DNA of 64,000 bases from Methylobacterium sp. E-045 (lineage in GTDB: Bacteria; Pseudomonadota; Alphaproteobacteria; Rhizobiales; Beijerinckiaceae), in NCBI RefSeq assembly GCF_022829685.1, contig NZ_JAKSYE010000094.1, positions 90,309 to 154,308 on the forward strand, in the 5' to 3' direction. Both the position numbers and the translations under genes were made by a program. Below the pieces are notes generated by a model that saw nothing but the letters and a program-made list of their open reading frames with translations, was not told where the DNA came from and made no database searches. Of the stretch, positions 17,878-26,580 are shown piece after piece. How positions within the stretch are numbered: the stretch's first letter is position 1; each line of letters starts with the position of its first letter.

Positions 17878-18609
17878 TCAGACCACAGCTTGCCCTTCCA
17901 GGCGAAGATAGCCGGGTTTGAACTCGGCGAGGGATTTCAGCCTGGACCAGTCCAGGATCCTGAGAGTCTTGCCTTTGAGTTCGATCAGTCCCCGGCGTCG
18001 CAGCTCCTGCAGCGACCGGTTCACGTGCACGGTCGTCATTCCCGTCGTGTCGGCAAGTTCGTGCTGCGTCATGGGGAGATCGCAGCTGTCTTCCGTGGCG
18101 AGGCCCACGGCCCGCATTCTCACGAGGAGCTCGCAGAAGAGATGGGCGATCCGTTCGAGGGCCGAACGGCAGCCGATGTTCACCAGCCATTCGCGCAGCG
18201 TCGCCTCGTCGATGAGGGCGGCGATGCGCATCGCCCGGGCGATCACCGGATGATCCTCCGTGATCTCCCGCAGGACCAGGGTGGACATGCGCGCGACTTT
18301 GCAGGGGGAGAGGGTCGCGATCGTATGATCCAGGCGGTTCAACAGGGTGATGTCGAGATCGCAGGTATCCCCCGGCACGAGGTAGGCGGTGATCTGGCGG
18401 GCGCCGTTGGCGCGCTGCTTGAAGCGGCACCCGATCCCCTCGGTGATGAGGATGATCTCGCTATGCGGCTCGCCTTCACGGGCGAGGTTGGTGCGGGCGG
18501 GGACGTCGCGGGCGGCGGCTGCGATCCGATGAAGCACTTCCCTGTCGGCTTCGCTGAGCGTCACGAAGCCTTCGAGTTTCCGGGCAAACGGATTGGACAC
18601 GCTTTCCAT
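17878..18609 (-). CDS. Crp/Fnr-family transcriptional regulator
   Basis: A 243-residue protein with an N-terminal cyclic-nucleotide-binding-type beta-roll (about 12-125) and a C-terminal winged helix. The recognition helix region is MTQHELADTTGMTTVHVNRS, followed by LQELRRRGLIELKG. There is no N-terminal cysteine cluster as in FNR, so it is not an obvious oxygen sensor; alphaproteobacterial paralogs of this type are numerous and mostly uncharacterised. The ATG at 18609 is chosen over an upstream TTG. A tandem repeat lies just upstream of the start (18647-18698) and may be its own operator. Confidence 0.85.
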   Translation of the reverse strand: MESVSNPFARKLEGFVTLSEADREVLHRIAAAARDVPARTNLAREGEPHSEIILITEGIGCRFKQRANGARQITAYLVPGDTCDLDITLLNRLDHTIATLSPCKVARMSTLVLREITEDHPVIARAMRIAALIDEATLREWLVNIGCRSALERIAHLFCELLVRMRAVGLATEDSCDLPMTQHELADTTGMTTVHVNRSLQELRRRGLIELKGKTLRILDWSRLKSLAEFKPGYLRLEGQAVV

Positions 18610-18646
18610 CGTCTTCGAGACTATATTCCGCGACAATGTTGAACAT

Positions 18647-18698
18647 CTCTATCGATGGGTATCGAATCTTGAACTCTATCGATGGGCGCCGAATTTTG
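18647..18698. repeat. Imperfect 25-bp direct repeat upstream of a Crp/Fnr gene
   Basis: Two copies, 18647-18671 and 18674-18698, begin with the same CTCTATCGATGGG and share CGAAT near the end (21 of 25 bases equal). Their 27-base periodicity (about 2.5 helix turns) lies 38 bases upstream of the regulator's ATG, a location fitting operator sites or promoter duplication. Confidence 0.6.
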
Positions 18699-19250
18699 CT
18701 TGGATTAGCACTCTTCGCGAGGCGCCTGCAACGAAGCGTGGCACCGAAAGCGTACGGACCGTCATCACCATGAAGCCGTCGCCATCATACCCAAGTCGTC
18801 GTCAAGCTTCGGGTTCCGTCGGCCGGCGAGACGGTGATGGTCTACATATTCCGAAGAGCAGACGAGGATGTTTTCGCGCATCTGCCCGATCCGAACCCAC
18901 GGGGGCGTGTCGACATTTCGCCGCACCTTCGATCTCGATCGTGACATTTTGGGAGGGTCGCTCCTCATCGATGCCGTGAAGGGAGCAATTCATCGGGAGA
19001 ACAAGCTCGATGAAGCGGGTCATGTGCCGTATCCAGGATCGCGGACGCTCTCTGCTGCCTCATCACTCAAGAATAGCATGGTCATGACGATCGTTTGTCG
19101 GCCCTGACTGGAGCATTGCCTGCCGTGCGGACGGGATCGACGCTCGCTGTGGTCCTGTTCGACTAGATAGGGCGGCTTTTCAGGATGGCGGGCGGTGCGG
19201 GCTGCCATCGGCCCGCAAGCGTCCCCGCTGGTTCCCGCATCGTCGACGGT
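18699..19250. other. Intergenic region without recognised gene
   Basis: About 550 bases between two Crp/Fnr genes on the same strand. GC content is lower than in neighbouring genes. A short plus-strand frame at about 18840-18930 (begins MVYIFRRADEDVF) reads plausibly but has no clear ribosome site or known family. Nothing else can be supported. Confidence 0.4.
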
Positions 19251-19979
19251 TCACGGCTCAGGTGTGACGTCGTCCGTGATCAGGCGACGATATTCGGCTT
19301 CCGGGATGCCGTAGCTGTCGCCCGCGATGAGTTCGAGCTTTGCCCTGTCGATGATCTCGATGTGGGACCTGCGCGCCCGGATCGTGCCGGCCCCCTCGAG
19401 GATATGGATCGTCGTCGTCACGCCGGGGCGATGGACGCCGAGCATGACGGACAGGAACTCGTGGGTGATGGGAAACTCGTCCTTTTCGACCCTGTCGCGG
19501 CACATCAGCAGCCAGCGGGCCAGCCGCTCTTCCAAAGTATAGCTCCCGTGCGACAGGGCCGTCTGGGCGGTGAACAGTTGAAAGATGTGAGCGTAGCGCA
19601 TCATCAGTCTGCGAAACGCGGGTCTTTCTTCGATCAGGGAGCCGAACGCGGCCTTGCTCAGTCGCAGGGCTTCGCCTTCGATCTGGATGAACGTTTCGTG
19701 GGGCGTGGATTCCACACCGAACAGCAGCGGCAGGCCGGTCGCGCCCTCGGAGCCGATGATGCCGACCTCGATCCGCCTGCCGTCCCGCGTGCCGACGACG
19801 ACCGAGGCGACCCCCCTCTCCAGGAAATGCACGTGGGTCAACGGCTGGTTCGGTTGGACGAGGACGTCTTTCCGGTTGAGCGTCACCCGTTCGAGGACGG
19901 GATCGATGGCGGCATAATCGTCGGGTTGCATCCGGGACAGGAGGCTGTTGCGCGCATGTTTCTGGGATGGAATGACCAT
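19251..19979 (-). CDS. Crp/Fnr-family transcriptional regulator
   Basis: A 242-residue protein with a cNMP-like sensor fold (about 15-130; HVHFLERGVASVVVGTRDGR) and a winged helix whose recognition part reads ITHEFLSVMLGVHRPGVTTT. There are no cysteines for an iron-sulfur cluster in the N-terminal part. The sequence differs substantially from the Crp/Fnr protein at 17878-18609, so this is a separate subfamily, not a recent duplication. The sequence MLGVHRPGV is typical of a group often annotated as Crp/Fnr in rhizobia and methylobacteria, without known ligand. Isolated gene; upstream gap of 650 bases. Confidence 0.85.
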   Translation of the reverse strand: MVIPSQKHARNSLLSRMQPDDYAAIDPVLERVTLNRKDVLVQPNQPLTHVHFLERGVASVVVGTRDGRRIEVGIIGSEGATGLPLLFGVESTPHETFIQIEGEALRLSKAAFGSLIEERPAFRRLMMRYAHIFQLFTAQTALSHGSYTLEERLARWLLMCRDRVEKDEFPITHEFLSVMLGVHRPGVTTTIHILEGAGTIRARRSHIEIIDRAKLELIAGDSYGIPEAEYRRLITDDVTPEP

Positions 19980-20629
19980 GTGAGCGACCCGAAGACACGG
20001 CGTTCCAATGATGTGCCGCTGATCAACGCCGAAAGTCGATCATGGCATAGCAACGCCGCTACGGTTTCGACAAACGAAGCATATTCATTTGTCGAATGTC
20101 ATCATCGTAGAAATTTATATGCGCAACTGTACCTCTGACTTGTCCGGGGCGTCCCGTCAAGTCCTCGACATCGGGCGTTCGAAGCAGGTGGGATGCTTGT
20201 TGGCCTGCTTTGATTGCGATGTTGCCCGCTCCGGCCTCATCGCCCCAATGCCCGAATACGTTGCGCGGTGAAGATGTGCTCGACCGACAATGTGTCCGAC
20301 CCATGAGTGTGGCCGCGGGGCGGGGTGTCGTCACCTGTACCATGTGCGGGGGGGGCATGGCATCATGAGCCGCCCCCGGTCCGGGCCCCGTGCGGTGATG
20401 GGATGTCCTTCGCGTCGGCGTGGGACTTGCTTGCTCAACCGGGTGCGCGCGGCGGGCGGGGGAATGCCGTTCCTCACGCCCGTCGCCGCGCATGGGCGGC
20501 CTGTTCGGCGAGGGGTGGTTCCGGCCAAGCTTTCCCGGCAGAACGGTGGCGCCCCGGCGGGGCCGGTCGTCGGGCGAGACGTCGAGCGACCGGACCGTCG
20601 CCGCAGCGAATCTTGGAACGGAGAGATGC
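19980..20629. other. Intergenic region without recognised gene
   Basis: A 650-base gap with AT-rich DNA at 20040-20120 (likely promoter of the minus-strand Crp/Fnr gene) and GC-rich DNA after 20280, including a run of eight Gs at 20347-20354. Open frames on both strands are arginine/proline-rich and match nothing I recognise. It may contain decayed sequence. Confidence 0.4.
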
Positions 20630-20893
20630 GTGCCTAATTTCCTCAAAGCGATCATCATGACGGTCGTCGCATTCGGCTCGATCTATTACCTGACCGGTAA
20701 TTCGGCGATGGCGATGGGGCTGTCGCTCATTCCGCTCCTGCTCGGCCTGGTGAGGGTGATGCACGGATTCGCCTATAGCCTTGCCGCCCTGTGTCTGATC
20801 GGTGCGGTGGCTTGGTCCGTGGCCCCCGCCGAAACGAAGACGATGGTCCGGGCCGAGGTGGAGAAGACCGGGGTCAAGATCACGGCGCCGTGA
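20630..20893 (+). CDS. Small membrane protein (87 aa), GTG start
   Basis: The GTG at 20630 follows GGAGAGA at a suitable distance; an in-frame extension upstream has the composition of non-coding DNA. The protein VPNFLKAIIMTVVAFGSIYYL... has two or three hydrophobic segments (about 5-20, 28-44, 48-65) and a soluble tail (PAETKTMVRAEVEKTGVKI). No family is recognised. It is followed after 99 bases by a LuxR-type regulator on the same strand. Confidence 0.6.
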   Translation: MPNFLKAIIMTVVAFGSIYYLTGNSAMAMGLSLIPLLLGLVRVMHGFAYSLAALCLIGAVAWSVAPAETKTMVRAEVEKTGVKITAP

Positions 20894-20992
20894 CGGCGGC
20901 GAGGCCATCGGCGTCCGGCCCTCCCGCGGCTTTGGCGCGCTCGACGGCGATCTGATAGGGTCGCGCCGGGCACGCGGGCGGGGATTGCTGCG

Positions 20993-21676
20993 ATGGAAGA
21001 GGGCAGGGGCGGAGCGGCCACGCATCTGTTGATCGTCGACGACCACCCCCTCTTCCGCGATGCGCTGGCGAGCGCCGTCCAGCGCGCCTTTCCCGAGGCG
21101 GCCATCGACGAGGCCGAGGGGATCGCCGGCGCCATGGCGGTCCTTGCGGCCGACAGCACCGTCGATCTCGTGCTGCTCGATCTCTCGATGCAGGGCGTCG
21201 CCGGTTTCGACGGCCTCGTCTCGATCCGCTCCCGCTTCCCGCGCGTTCCCATCCTCGTCGTGTCCGGCCTCGACGATCCGCGCATCATGCGCGAGGCGCT
21301 GGAACACGGCGCGGCCGGGTTCGTGCCGAAGGCGGTGGACAAGGCGACGCTGACACGGGCCATCGCCGACGTGCTCGGCGGAGGCCTGTCGATCCCCGCC
21401 GCCCTGTCGGAGTCCGCGGCCGGCCCGGCCCCTCCGGCGACCCATCTCGCCGAGCGGATCGCCCGCCTGACGCCGCAGCAGCTGCGCGTCCTCCTGATGA
21501 TCCGGCAGGGGAAGCTCAACAAGCAGATCGCCTACGAGCTCCAGGTCGGCGATTCCACCGTCAAGGCCCATGTCTCCGAGATCCTGCGCAAGCTCGACGT
21601 CATCAGCCGGACGCAGATCGTGATCGAGACGGCCCTGCTCGATTTCGACCAGATCCGGATGCCGCAGGCCGGATGA
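20993..21676 (+). CDS. NarL/FixJ-type response regulator with LuxR HTH
   Basis: A 227-residue two-domain regulator. The receiver has the acidic pair Asp16/Asp17 (LLIVDDHPLF), phosphoacceptor Asp63 (VLLDLSM) and a conserved lysine in GFVPKAVDKAT. The LuxR helix-turn-helix lies at about 155-215 (LTPQQLRVLLMIRQGKLNKQ, then STVKAHVSEILRKL). All key receiver residues are present, unlike the paralog at 25659-26342. The cognate kinase is not adjacent; the HWE kinases in this window are candidates only by proximity. Confidence 0.9.
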   Translation: MEEGRGGAATHLLIVDDHPLFRDALASAVQRAFPEAAIDEAEGIAGAMAVLAADSTVDLVLLDLSMQGVAGFDGLVSIRSRFPRVPILVVSGLDDPRIMREALEHGAAGFVPKAVDKATLTRAIADVLGGGLSIPAALSESAAGPAPPATHLAERIARLTPQQLRVLLMIRQGKLNKQIAYELQVGDSTVKAHVSEILRKLDVISRTQIVIETALLDFDQIRMPQAG

Positions 21677-21918
21677 GCCGTGGGCGCCGGTCCCCGGCCG
21701 TATCCGTGGGCAGCGCCTCGTCACGGTTCGCCCTCACGGGAATGTGCCTGCGCGGAGGACGGACCGCAGGGGGCTCTGGCGTTGCATCCATGGCGGGCAT
21801 GGCCGAAGACGGTGCCGCGCGAAGGCGCGGCGAACGATGATACGAGGTACGTCGGCAGATCGATCACGGTGCGTCGCCGCCTCGACCCACTCCTCCATCC
21901 GATGAAGCGAGTTCGATC

Positions 21919-22287
21919 ATGATGAGTTCGACGTTGAAGTCCCTCCTGGTTGTCGGGATGCTCGCCGGATTGCCGGTGACGCAAGCCTCCGCCGCCGTCG
22001 GCGGCCGCATCGGGGCCTGCAAGCAGGACATGAAGGCCAAGGGGCTGAAGGGCGACGAAGCCAAGACCTTCATGAAGTCCTGCAAGGTCGATGCGCGCAA
22101 GGCGTGCAAGGAGGAGGCGAAATCGGCGGGTTCGGACAAGGCCGACCGGCATGCCTTCATCAAATCCTGTCTGAAGGGCGGCGACGCCCCCGGAGCCGCC
22201 ACCGCCCCGGCCGCGCCGGTGGCGCCCGGCTCGACCGTTTCCCCCGGCGCGGCGCCGGCTGCGACCCCTCCGGCCCCTAAGCCCTGA
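21919..22287 (+). CDS. Secreted PsiF-like repeat protein (122 aa)
   Basis: A signal peptide (residues 1-25, cut near TQASA) is followed by two copies of a cysteine-bounded unit: Cys34-x20-Cys55 ending FMKSC, and Cys63-x20-Cys84 ending FIKSC. These resemble PsiF repeats of phosphate-starvation-inducible periplasmic proteins. The tail 91-122 is alanine/proline-rich and disordered. Two ATG codons stand in tandem at 21919. The role of PsiF is unknown; the cysteines would form disulfides in the periplasm. The stop overlaps the convergent methyltransferase gene by 11 bases. Confidence 0.75.
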   Translation: MMSSTLKSLLVVGMLAGLPVTQASAAVGGRIGACKQDMKAKGLKGDEAKTFMKSCKVDARKACKEEAKSAGSDKADRHAFIKSCLKGGDAPGAATAPAAPVAPGSTVSPGAAPAATPPAPKP

Positions 22288-22945
22288 AGCGCCAGACGCT
22301 GCTGCGCTTGATCTCCGCATCTTCCAGGGATCGGCTCACCGGCACCTCGTAGGTGGCGAGGACGTCGAGCCGCTCCTTCGGAAGATAGGAGCGGCCGGGA
22401 TCGCCGACGAGGATGGTGGCGCCCTGCCGATGCAGGGCGGCCAGCCAGTCGGTGACGCGGGCGGCGATGTCCCGCTCGTAGAAGATGTCCGCCACCAGGA
22501 TCGTGGTGACGCCGAGATCGGCAGGCCGGGAACCGATGAGATCGTCGGCGACGGGCGTGATCATGCCGCCGACGCCGTTGGCCCCGGCATTGAGACCGAT
22601 GGCGGCGATGGCGAAGGCGTCGAGGTCGCTCGCCGTCGCATGGGTGGCGCCGGCGAGCGTCGCCGCGATCGCCACCAATCCCGAGCCTGAGGCGAAATCG
22701 AGGATGCGCTGCCCGGCGACGAGATCCGGGCGGTCGAGGATGTGGCGGGCCAGGGCCTGCCCTCCCGCCCAGGCGAAGGCCCAGAACGGCGGCGGCAGGC
22801 CGATGGCGTCGAGCTCGTCCTCGGTCTTCTGCCACAGCTCCGTGGCCTCGTCGGCGACATGCAGCACGATCTCCGGCGCGTGGGGCACGGGCAGGAGCCG
22901 GGTATTGGCGCGGATGAAGGCGAGGGGATCGACCGAGGGCGTCAT
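22277..22945 (-). CDS. ETF-beta lysine methyltransferase-like SAM methyltransferase
   Basis: A 222-residue class I methyltransferase. The pre-core PPPFWAFAWAGGQALARHIL and SAM motif I LDFASGSGLVAIAA are characteristic of the METTL20/ETFBKMT and ribosomal L11 methyltransferase-related group. In mitochondria and some alphaproteobacteria this enzyme trimethylates lysines next to the recognition loop of electron transfer flavoprotein beta. The same reaction is likely here, though nicotinamide N-methyltransferase-like annotation is common. The ATG overlaps the stop of the glycosyltransferase gene (ATGA), so the two are co-transcribed without an evident functional link. Confidence 0.8.
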   Translation of the reverse strand: MTPSVDPLAFIRANTRLLPVPHAPEIVLHVADEATELWQKTEDELDAIGLPPPFWAFAWAGGQALARHILDRPDLVAGQRILDFASGSGLVAIAATLAGATHATASDLDAFAIAAIGLNAGANGVGGMITPVADDLIGSRPADLGVTTILVADIFYERDIAARVTDWLAALHRQGATILVGDPGRSYLPKERLDVLATYEVPVSRSLEDAEIKRSSVWRFRA

Positions 22946-24066
22946 GAGCGCAGGAGATCCGCGTAGAGGTCCGACACCGCCCGCATTACCGCATCCTCGG
23001 TGAAGCCGCCCTCGATCACGCGCCGCCGCGCGGCCTCCCCCATCCGCGCCGTGAGGAGGGGATCGGCGGCGAGCCGGACCATCGCGGCGGACAGGCTCCG
23101 CGCGTCGTCGGGCGGCACCAGCACGCCTTCGATCCCGTCGCGAACCAGCGTGCGGCAGCCCGGCACGTCGGTGGTGAGGAGGGCGCGCCCGCAGGACGCC
23201 GCCTCCAGCAGCGTGCGCGGCAGGCCCTCGCCGCCCCGCGAGGGCAGGCATCCCACATGGTGCTCCGCCCACACGCCGGTCACGTCGCGGGTGGGGCCAT
23301 GCCAGGTGACGCCGTCCCGGCTCCAGGAGCGCAGCGTTTCCTCGGGGATCGCCCTCCGGTTCGAGGCGTCCGGTGCCCCATAGAGGGAAAGCTCCACCGC
23401 CACTCCCTCCGCGCGGGCGAGGCGCACCGCCTCCACGGCTGTGTCGATGCCCTTCGACCACAGCATCCGCGCCACGATGGCGATGCGCAGGGGCGGCGAG
23501 GGCGGTTGCGGGTCCGGCGAGAACTGCGCGGGATCGATGCCGGCCCCGCCGACGATGGTGACCGCCGTATCGGCGGGGTCGAGGCCGAGGGCCTGAGCAT
23601 CGTCCGGATTCTCGAACAGGAACCGGGTCTGTTTCGAGGCGAGGGGGCCACGGATGAGCTGGCGCAGGGCGAGGCGGCCCAGGCGGCCCGCGACGTCGGC
23701 GCGCGCGCCCATCAGGCCGAGCCCGGTCAGGGCGTAGACCCGGCCTGAGATACCCGCCATCGCCGCCGCCGTTCCACCCACGAGGATCGAGCGCAGCGCG
23801 ATGCAATGGACGATGTCGGCCTTCAGCCCCTTCAGGATCGCCGCGAGCTGACCCGCCGCATAGCCCGCCGCCATGGGGTTGAGGCTCGAACGCTCGGCCT
23901 CCAGCTCGACCACGCGCGCGCCCGTCGCCTCGATGACGGCCCGGTGGGCGCGCACGCGGGTCACCACCGCCACGGACAGGCCCATCGCCACGGCGGCCCG
24001 CGCCATGGGCAGGAAGTGCGAGGCGAAGAACCAGTCCTCGGTGACGACGAAGACGAGCCGCTTCAT
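22942..24066 (-). CDS. Glycosyltransferase family 4
   Basis: A GT4/GT-B enzyme. The N-terminal domain begins directly with MKRLVFVVTEDWFFASHFLP, and the C-terminal nucleotide-sugar site contains VGCLPSRGGEGLPRTLLEA with the conserved acidic/Glu-x7-Glu region, then VPGCRTLVRDGIEGVLVPP. It likely transfers a hexose or N-acetylhexosamine to a lipid-linked or polysaccharide acceptor at the inner membrane face. The ATG at 24066 coincides with the start of the fold; an upstream ATG at 24111 would add a Ser-Pro repeat and cannot be excluded. It is the first gene of a pair with the ETF-beta methyltransferase-like gene. Confidence 0.82.
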   Translation of the reverse strand: MKRLVFVVTEDWFFASHFLPMARAAVAMGLSVAVVTRVRAHRAVIEATGARVVELEAERSSLNPMAAGYAAGQLAAILKGLKADIVHCIALRSILVGGTAAAMAGISGRVYALTGLGLMGARADVAGRLGRLALRQLIRGPLASKQTRFLFENPDDAQALGLDPADTAVTIVGGAGIDPAQFSPDPQPPSPPLRIAIVARMLWSKGIDTAVEAVRLARAEGVAVELSLYGAPDASNRRAIPEETLRSWSRDGVTWHGPTRDVTGVWAEHHVGCLPSRGGEGLPRTLLEAASCGRALLTTDVPGCRTLVRDGIEGVLVPPDDARSLSAAMVRLAADPLLTARMGEAARRRVIEGGFTEDAVMRAVSDLYADLLRS

Positions 24067-24266
24067 CGGCGGGGAGGAGGGCGACGGGGACGGCGAAGGG
24101 GACGTGGCCATGACAGGCGCTGTAGCACGCCGCCGCCTCGCAGGAAGCCGGACGGAAGGGTTGGGTGGAGGACGGTCCGGACGGGACATCGCGCCGCCGG
24201 ACGAGGCAGGAACGCCGCCCCCGCCTCGCCGGTTGACCGTTCCTGACAATCGACGGGAGGCGGGGG

Positions 24267-25451
24267 ATGGCGGCGGATCGCGAAGAAGACGGTGTCGTCG
24301 CCGATCCCCGGGATGCCGCCATCGAGGCGGGACTGGCCTATGTCGATGCCGACCGGCCGGGGCTGACGCGGCGCAGGAGCGGAACGGGCTTTGCCTATCG
24401 CGACGCCAAGGGGAAGGCCGTCCGCGACCCGAAGATCCTGCAGCGGATCCGGTCCCTGGCGATCCCGCCGGCCTATACCGACGTCTGGATCTGCCCGCGT
24501 GCCAACGGCCACATCCAGGCCACGGGCCGGGACGCCAAGGGGCGCAAGCAGTACCGCTACCATCCCGATTTCCGGCAGGCGCGCGACTCGACGAAGTTCG
24601 AGCACATCATGGCTTTCGCCGACGCCCTCCCCGGTATCCGCGCGCGGGTGGACGAGGATATGGGCCGTCGCGGCCTGTGCCGCGAGAAGGTGCTCGCCAC
24701 CGTGGTCCACCTCCTCGAAGCGACCCTCATCCGTGTCGGCAACGACGATTACGCCCGCACCAACAAGAGCTACGGGCTCACCACCCTGCGCGATCCCCAT
24801 GTGACCGTGGCGGGTGCGGAGCTGACGTTCCGCTTCAAGGGCAAGAGCGGCAAGATGTGGAACCTGTCGGTGAAGGACCGGCGCGTGGCCCGCATCGTGA
24901 AATCCTGTCAGGACCTGCCCGGCCAGGAGCTGTTCCAATACGTCGACGACGCGGGCGAGACGCGGGACGTCACCTCGGCGGACGTGAACGCCTATCTGCG
25001 CGAGATCACCGGACAGGAGATCACCGCCAAGGATTTCCGGACCTGGGCCGGCACGGTGCTGGCCGCCCTGGCCCTGCAGGAATTCGAGGCGTTCGACAGC
25101 GAGGCCAAGGCCAAGAAGAACCTGCGCGCGGCCATCGAGAGCGTCGCGGCGCGGCTCGGCAACACGCCGACCATCTGCCGCAAATGCTACATCCACCCCG
25201 AGGTTCTCGACGGCTACCTGGAGGGAACACTGCTGCTTCAGGTCGCGGACGCGGTGGAGGACGAGTTGCGGGAGGATATCGCCCGGCTGAAGCCCGAGGA
25301 GGCGGCGGTTCTCGGATTGCTCCGGGCGCGTCTCGACGCGGCGAAGGGAAAGGTTTCGGTGAAGGCCAAGGTCACGCCGAAGAAGGGGAAGGCGGCGCGG
25401 CGCCGAGGGCGATCCGGAACGGCGGGGTCCGGGGCGCGGGCCGCGGCATAG
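24267..25451 (+). CDS. DNA topoisomerase IB (poxvirus/eukaryote type)
   Basis: A 394-residue type IB topoisomerase that relaxes supercoils by a 3'-phosphotyrosyl intermediate. Residues implied by the family are Arg156 (RVGNDDYARTN), the KGKSGKMW strand, and the catalytic Tyr308 in TICRKCYIHP. The N-terminal DNA clamp includes RIRSLAIPPAYTDVWICP. The C-terminal 60 residues are rich in Lys/Arg/Ala (KAKVTPKKGKAARRR), a non-specific DNA-binding tail. GGGAGG lies just before the ATG. These enzymes are scattered in alphaproteobacteria and non-essential. A hairpin follows the gene. Confidence 0.93.
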   Translation: MAADREEDGVVADPRDAAIEAGLAYVDADRPGLTRRRSGTGFAYRDAKGKAVRDPKILQRIRSLAIPPAYTDVWICPRANGHIQATGRDAKGRKQYRYHPDFRQARDSTKFEHIMAFADALPGIRARVDEDMGRRGLCREKVLATVVHLLEATLIRVGNDDYARTNKSYGLTTLRDPHVTVAGAELTFRFKGKSGKMWNLSVKDRRVARIVKSCQDLPGQELFQYVDDAGETRDVTSADVNAYLREITGQEITAKDFRTWAGTVLAALALQEFEAFDSEAKAKKNLRAAIESVAARLGNTPTICRKCYIHPEVLDGYLEGTLLLQVADAVEDELREDIARLKPEEAAVLGLLRARLDAAKGKVSVKAKVTPKKGKAARRRGRSGTAGSGARAAA

Positions 25452-25469
25452 GCCGGGCTTTGTGCTTCT

Positions 25470-25486
25470 GCCCCTGTGGAAGGGGC
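25470..25486 (+). terminator. Weak hairpin after topoisomerase IB
   Basis: GCCCCT (25470-25475) and AGGGGC (25481-25486) form a six-pair stem with a five-base loop 19 bases after the stop. It is followed by AAAG rather than a T-run, so it is at most a partial terminator. Confidence 0.4.
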
Positions 25487-25550
25487 AAAGATCTTGCCCC
25501 CATCACGCCGACCTCTGTCCACTCATAGTCTCTGGCAAGCAGAGCGCGTC

Positions 25551-25573
25551 CCTCTCCCCCTTGTGGGGAGAGG
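25551..25573. repeat. CCTCTCCCC palindrome (REP-like)
   Basis: CCTCTCCCC (25551-25559) and GGGGAGAGG (25565-25573) form a nine-pair hairpin. It is one of the CCCTCTCC family found in several gaps of this window, here between convergent genes. Confidence 0.65.
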
Positions 25574-25658
25574 TTAGAAGTGGGGGTGGTTCCGCCGGCC
25601 TCCGCAGCGTCAGGTCGCCCGGCGGTTTCACGCAGCCGGCGCGTCCCCTCGCGACCCT

Positions 25659-26342
25659 TCAGTGGCGCGCCATAGTCTCGATGATGGTCTTGTGGCCATG
25701 GTGGCCGGACTCGCCCTTGCTCGGGCGTGGCGTCTCGCTCTCCACCACGGGGGCCAGACCCAATTGCCGGGCGAGGCAGACGAGGTCCTTCAGCCGCCCG
25801 GTCTGCGTCTTGCGGCGCAGGTTGAGCCGATGGGTCTCCACGGTGCGGACACTGAGGCTGAGGCGGCGCGCCACCTCCTTGTTGCTGAAACCGGCGCTGA
25901 GGAACCGCAGGATCTCCGCCTCGCGCGGGGTCAGCCCTTCGCCGCCTTCCACCGGGCCGGATGCCTGCGTGTCCGCAGCGCCCGCATGGGCCAGGCGCAC
26001 GATCGTCGCGCTGATCTCCCGCGGGGTGGCCGATTGCGCCACCATCGCATCGGCTCCCGCCTCGAGGAGGCTCCGCAGGGTTTCGGCGGCCAAGCTCTGG
26101 AAGGCGGCCAGCACGCGCAGCCCCCGATGACGCTTGAGGGCGGTAATGCGCGCGAGGGCGCTCTTCGACGCGGTCTCGGACAGGAACACCAGGGCGACGA
26201 CACTCTCGGTGCCCGGACCGCCCAGCGGCAGGTCGGCCTCGCTCACCGTATGCAGGCTGGGCTCATGTTCCAGGAATGCCCGCAGGACAGACCCGAGCCC
26301 CATCGGTTCGTCGATGATCAAAACCCCCACGGCCTGGTTCAT
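25659..26342 (-). CDS. LuxR-type regulator with degenerate receiver domain
   Basis: A 227-residue protein laid out like a NarL-type response regulator. The C-terminal HTH is intact (LTPREAEILRFLSAGFSNKE at 137-156, then SVRTVETHRLNLRRKTQTGR). In the N-terminal receiver-like part the acidic pocket is reduced to Asp11/Glu12 (LIIDEP), the phosphoacceptor position is Val/Phe (VVALVFLSE, about 48-56), and the lysine position reads VAQSATP. It therefore should not be phosphorylated in the usual way and may act constitutively or through another signal. It is followed upstream by a GGDEF protein with a similarly damaged receiver. Confidence 0.82.
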   Translation of the reverse strand: MNQAVGVLIIDEPMGLGSVLRAFLEHEPSLHTVSEADLPLGGPGTESVVALVFLSETASKSALARITALKRHRGLRVLAAFQSLAAETLRSLLEAGADAMVAQSATPREISATIVRLAHAGAADTQASGPVEGGEGLTPREAEILRFLSAGFSNKEVARRLSLSVRTVETHRLNLRRKTQTGRLKDLVCLARQLGLAPVVESETPRPSKGESGHHGHKTIIETMARH

Positions 26343-26580
26343 GCCGCTCCCCCCTCTGTCCCATCGCGAAACATCGCGGTCGGGCTGGTCAAGAGCAGTT
26401 CAATTCCCGTTCCATCGGATTCTTCATCGTATTCGCATCGAACCGCATGAATACCCGGGTCCAGATCGCGAAAACATGCCCGAAAGCCGCGTCATCTCGA
26501 TTGACGCGGCCGGATGCGCAGCCATGGACCACGGGCACCTGTCTCTACGGGGAACAGTCCGGTTCGAAATGGGATTGGGA

